Assembly: GCA_036250195.1 (NCBI GenBank)
Contig: JAVHZZ010000008.1
Span: forward strand, 2,440,001-2,504,000
DNA length: 64,000 nucleotides
Source: Mixophyes australis
Lineage: Eukaryota; Chordata; Amphibia; Anura; Limnodynastidae
Direction: 5' to 3'
In this document: positions 60,166 to 64,000 of the stretch, piece by piece
Numbering within the stretch: position 1 is the first letter of the stretch
Layout: each line of letters opens with the position of its first letter
The notes under the pieces: model-generated
The model's database searches: none
What the model saw: the letters and a program-made list of their open reading frames with translations, nothing else
Told to the model about the DNA's origin: nothing
Translations under genes and position numbers: made by a program

Positions 60166-60675
60166 TATATTTTTTTGCATGCGTTCTGATGCGACTTTAT
60201 ATGCAGTGTGTTCTTAGAGAGGAAAAAGGACTTCTCTTATTATAGGGGCACTCTGTAGTTCACAATTAATACAGGATAATCCTTATTAAAATGACAAAAC
60301 TGTATTAGGTATATTTAATAGTATATGTATTACTATCATCCTTATATCTATGTATTCGGCAAAATATGTTAAAATTGATAGAATAAAAAAAGGAAATTTT
60401 AAAATGTTGTAGTTATACAACAAGGGACCTCTATTCCCGTGATGGAATGTGTGATTACTTTTTATAATTAGTCAACTAATTTCTCTTTTTGGATAAGATG
60501 AAACTAGATAAAATTGAAGAGCATTTTTTTTGGTTACAAAATGATCATAATCTAAACGGTAATTCTGTGCGGAAGTTCATTGTAAAGCAGAATATGTGTT
60601 GTGTTCTGTCTGTCTGCATATGACGAGTGCCGTATAGGCAGAGCCAGATACAGCCAGAGCCTACTTATACCCAGA
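60166..60675. other. Unassigned AT-rich spacer
   Basis: No feature recognised. Confidence 0.5.
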
Positions 60676-61025
60676 TTCATCATCATCATCATCATCATCA
60701 CCATTTATTTATATAGCGCCACTAATTCTGCAGAGCTGTACAGAGAACTCACTCACACCAGTCCCTGCCCCATTGGAGCTTACAGTCTAAATTCCCTAAC
60801 ACACACACACAACTAGGGTCAGTTTGATAGCAGCCAATTAACCTACCAGTATGTTTTTGGAGTGTGGGAGGAAACCAGAGCACCCGGAGGAAACCCACGC
60901 ACAAACACGGAGAGAACATACAAACTCCTCACAGATAAGGCCATGGTCGGGAATTGAGCACATGACTCCGGTGCTGTAAGACAGAAGTGCTAACCACTTA
61001 TTCAATGTGCTGCCCAATTCATATA
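60676..61025 (-). mobile_element. SINE, complete copy
   Basis: The reversed (ATC)n tail, GCGCCACTAATTCTGCAGAG, GAAACCAGAGCACCC and head GTGCTGCCC. ATTCAT borders both sides (60675-60680 and 61027-61032), a likely target duplication. Confidence 0.9.
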
Positions 61026-61831
61026 GATCCGCTTGTATTTGAATACGAGTGTACGTGTACAAGTTACAGGTGTTTTTTTAAATGCAGGTTCACTTCACAT
61101 TGCATTTGAAGATGAATCGGGTCATCTGTGTGTTGTAGTAGACAATATAAATAACAGAATATATTAGGGATTACAGCAGTACAGTTTACACAGCTATGTA
61201 ACAGTGCACACACACGTGTAGTCATAGAGAGAACATGGATGTACAAGGGCCGGTTATAAGGCCATAGTGGATGGTGATTGGATTCTCCGGTGGATGTTAT
61301 ACATTTGCAAATCAGGGGGAATCACAAAATAATTCTCTGTTGACGAACGGCTGAATTTCAGAGTCAGGTGTACCCGCTCACCCCTCTATCCAGTAGTTTC
61401 CCTCTCAGACGTTAGTTTAAACCATACATTCATTGTTGTATATACGCTGCCTGTGTGTGATATTCTTCCTCGTTTCCAGCTTTATATTCTTCACCAAACA
61501 GAATAATCAATTAGACGCTGATCTGTCAAAGTGAGCAGACCTGGTACTGGGTTGATATCTAGTTTCACCCGTCGCTGGGTGTGATAACTCAAGTACATTG
61601 GAGGTATTTGTATTGGTGCCAACATATTCTGTTATCACCATCTCATGTTGGTCATAACAGATTAAGATTATTAAAAAAAATACCCGATTCTTTGAACAAC
61701 GCATTCGTATAATGTATAAATATTTTCTTAACTTTTTTTTTTTTAATAAATATTTTAATTTCATAAAACCACAGAACCATCCCTGTCACTGTGGGATATT
61801 CTCTCATATACACCTGGGCACAGTAACCCAA
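61026..61831. other. Unassigned
   Basis: No gene or element recognised; poly-T at 61733-61743. Confidence 0.5.
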
Positions 61832-61888
61832 TTGTAAAGCGCTACGGAATTTGCTGGCGCTATATAAATAAATGTTGATTATGATGAT
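61832..61888 (+). mobile_element. Tail-only retroposon fragment
   Basis: GTAAAGCGCTACGGAATTTG and CTATATAAATAAATGTTGAT, the same tail variant as at 27183. Flanking duplication is not clear. Confidence 0.65.
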
Positions 61889-62027
61889 ATGCGGCTCTAA
61901 TTTACTGACTGTTTACTGACACGGCATAGAACTGGGACCAGAGAACTGTAAGATAAATGTCACTTAGGTGCCCTGAGTCCTTATTGTAGAAACAAAAGTT
62001 TTAGGTGGGGATACCCATTAATATATA

Positions 62028-62162
62028 GGGGCAGATTTACTAAAAAGTGGAGGTGTTGCCAATAGCAACCAATCACATTCTGCCTATCCTTTATCTAGTG
62101 CATATTATATACTGCTATGGGCAACATCTACACTTTTTAGATGCTTTAGTAAATTTGTCCCT
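62028..62162. mobile_element. Hairpin-type miniature element
   Basis: AGGGGCAGATTTACTAAA faces TTTAGTAAATTTGTCCCT at the other end. The inner arms AAAGTGGAGGTGTTGCC and GGCAACATCTACACTTT also pair, so most of the element folds on itself. No target duplication was resolved. Confidence 0.72.
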
Positions 62163-62710
62163 GTGTGTGTGTTTTTTAAAAACATTATGGGTCTACCATA
62201 AACATTACAACAGATGTAGGCTTCCTGTGGCGGCCCAGCTGTAGAACTACAAGTCCCAGGAAAGTACAGTTCCAAAACATTGTCACAGGCTGATTTATAG
62301 GACCTCTGCTCCAGGATGCTGTAGAATCCAGAGGAAATGATGTTTCAAATCCTCCCATTATCCCAGGTTCATGGGCAACAAATTCCTTTTAGAACCGAAA
62401 GTTACAACAGAATCCAACACTGACATAACAGAAGATGAGAGTGGATCTTGTGAGAAGTCCAATGTCTGACAGCAGAATCACACCAGGAGTGAACAAAAAT
62501 GTGAATTTGCTGCCTCTCCAGGACCTGAGGTTGGTTGACCTGGTGATTACATACACAGAGAGATAATGTGTGTGTGTAGATAGGTAGGTAGATATATAGA
62601 TAGATAAATAGATGTGTAAACATGAATGATGATGATTTAAATCATCATCATCATCATCATCAAATTTATTTATAAATCCAGATATAGAGAGATTCATGAA
62701 TTTAGCATTA
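62163..62710. other. Unassigned; simple repeats
   Basis: AACTACAAGTCCCAGG at 62245-62260 is another copy of the dispersed ZNF143-like word. (ATC)n at 62637-62662 and a (GATA)-rich tract at about 62580-62610. Confidence 0.45.
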
Positions 62711-62713
62711 TAA

Positions 62714-63339
62714 GGGGCCTGTTTATAGGTAATTTACTTGTAAATTCCCCGAAAACAGCTATTTTCGGGAAATGGACCCTTATTTAAGTGTTTTTCTAAT
62801 TTATCAACACTGCCTCGCAGCAGATATATCTGCTGCTTTGCTTTTGTTTTCGAAATACATAGCAGTCCCCATAGATGTCTATGTGGACTGCTACATACCG
62901 CAATTTAACAATTTTCGCAAATACTTTTACACTTATGGTAATGTGCGTACATTACCGGTTTTGACAGTTTTCAACACTGTGAAGCTCTGCTCCGAAGAGC
63001 AGAGCTTTACAGCGCATGTATGGAGGGATCACGTGATCCCTCTGTCTCACACCGCTCTCTCTGCAACAGTGAATTACAGGGATGTTTTGTGCGCATACCC
63101 GAGGTTTTCAGTCGGCGCATGCGCACTGCAGTGAGAAGACGACCCCTGTGGATCTCATACTTCTTCGGAAGTGAAGAGGCAGTGGTAAGTATGTTTTCCA
63201 CTTCACGTGAACAGCAGTTTTTCAGAACTACTGTTTCTGTGTTGCTTTTTTAATAAATTTGAGAATGTTCAATCCCTATCAATGCGATAAGGTTTGAAAA
63301 TTATTTTTCATTTTTTGCGACTGTTGATAAATGAGCCCC
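62714..63339. mobile_element. PIF/Harbinger-type miniature element
   Basis: 626 bp with ends GGGGCCTGTTTAT and ATAAATGAGCCCC (11 of 13 inverted match) and a 3 bp duplication TAA at 62711-62713 and 63340-63342, as expected for PIF/Harbinger targets. The interior contains GGGATCACGTGATCCC, a 16 bp perfect palindrome with an E-box (63025-63040), and GGCGCATGCGCA. There is no transposase; the 120-residue frame inside is incidental. Confidence 0.82.
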
Positions 63340-63342
63340 TAA

Positions 63343-64000
63343 GAGGGAAATTCAATTCACCGCTATATACGGCTGCTCACATTACCGGCCAATACGGTAC
63401 AGAATCTCCTCTCATTTTCTCCTCGACAAAAAAAATGTGCAGAGATTTCAGAAAAAGCTCCGCCGCGATGTGTCACCACAGTGTATGAGGCACTGCGCAC
63501 TTTATTAATAGAATGAGACACAGGTTGGAGTATTATCCTGCACAATTATTTAAAATGTTTTAACTTATGGCCTCGTGTAATGTTGAACGCAATTTTTATC
63601 TAAAACACAGGCATAAATTGCGTCTGAAAAAAAGACACATTCTACATAGTTTGTTGAAGTCGGACTCATCTCAGCTGGTTGTATCTTACACCAGGGGCAG
63701 AGCACCCGCAATGTCTGCCTCCAGGTCTACATCGGTCGCATTTACTTGTACACGCACTTATTGTATTTTGCCTACGCTTGCACGGCCCTCGCCTCCCCCG
63801 TTCCGCCTCTCCAAGCGCAGGGAGTTATATACGCACAATGCAACTAACTGCGTACAGATTCAAGCGTAAATGTGCGGACATGGATAACCCTCCCTCTTGT
63901 TAAAATAATTCACTGTGTGCGGACACCGGTACCCATTCCCGTTAAGGCCATTCGTGGTGCGGTGGCTTTGTATCTAGATTGGCCAATGACCTGGGAAGCT
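63343..64000. other. Unassigned; start of another dispersed repeat
   Basis: GAGGGAAATTCAATTC directly after the Harbinger element matches the end of the element at 13323, so an adjacent member of that family probably starts here. The other end was not found before the window stops. Confidence 0.4.

Noticed and set aside
58772..60245. Frames of 481, 433 and 321 residues
   Set aside because: All three plus-strand frames are open over the same 37 bp repeat; a real gene would use one.
62772..63134. 120-residue frame
   Set aside because: It lies wholly inside the Harbinger-type miniature element and matches no domain.
1..64000. Novel multi-gene system such as a defence or biosynthetic cluster
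   Set aside because: No set of intact neighbouring genes exists here; recognisable coding remnants all belong to LINE, Tc1, retroviral, Ty3/Gypsy or hAT elements.

Overview
The window reads as non-coding, repeat-dominated nuclear DNA of a vertebrate, most probably a frog. I infer this from remembered repeat types, not a search: a tRNA-headed SINE ending in a GGCGCTATATAAATAAA / ATGATG tail, several hAT, Harbinger and TTAA-type miniature elements, a Tc1 element, L1-like LINE ends, a Ty3/Gypsy remnant and an endogenous retrovirus. No intact host protein gene was recognised. Almost all long open frames lie in tandem arrays whose unit lacks stops in some frames.

Layout. 1-1.9 kb: GT-rich minisatellite. 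2.5-3.8 kb: L1-like 3' end interrupted by a SINE. 5.9-7.45 kb: complete but dead Tc1/mariner element. 8.7-9.6 kb: 67-68 bp minisatellite. 11.6-12.0 kb: TTAA-flanked miniature element. 15.1-15.6 kb: CpG-rich promoter-like segment with two CCAAT boxes, a GC box, YY1-like and ZNF143-like motifs and a splice-donor match on the minus strand; this is the best hint of a host gene. 16.4-24.0 kb: gammaretrovirus-like endogenous retrovirus with two 575 bp LTRs that look identical, a 4 bp target duplication and a broken pol, inserted into an older SINE. 24.2-29.0 kb: minisatellites, SINEs, a hAT miniature element, and Ty3/Gypsy integrase and RT/RNase H pieces facing each other. 31-41 kb: 23 bp and 76 bp arrays, a flanked retro-insert with a near-palindrome, and SINEs. 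41-47 kb: mostly unique-looking DNA. 47.4-51.8 kb: a hAT derivative, a 30 bp satellite of over 80 units split by another hAT element, then a truncated LINE carrying a further hAT miniature element. 53.4-60.2 kb: four more arrays (28, 31, 80 and 37 bp). 60.7-64 kb: SINE, hairpin element, Harbinger-type element.

No operon-like or pathway organisation is visible. The history can be read from nested insertions with target-site duplications: SINE in LINE, retrovirus in SINE, SINE in minisatellite, hAT in minisatellite and hAT in LINE. At least twelve unrelated minisatellite families make up roughly one sixth of the window.
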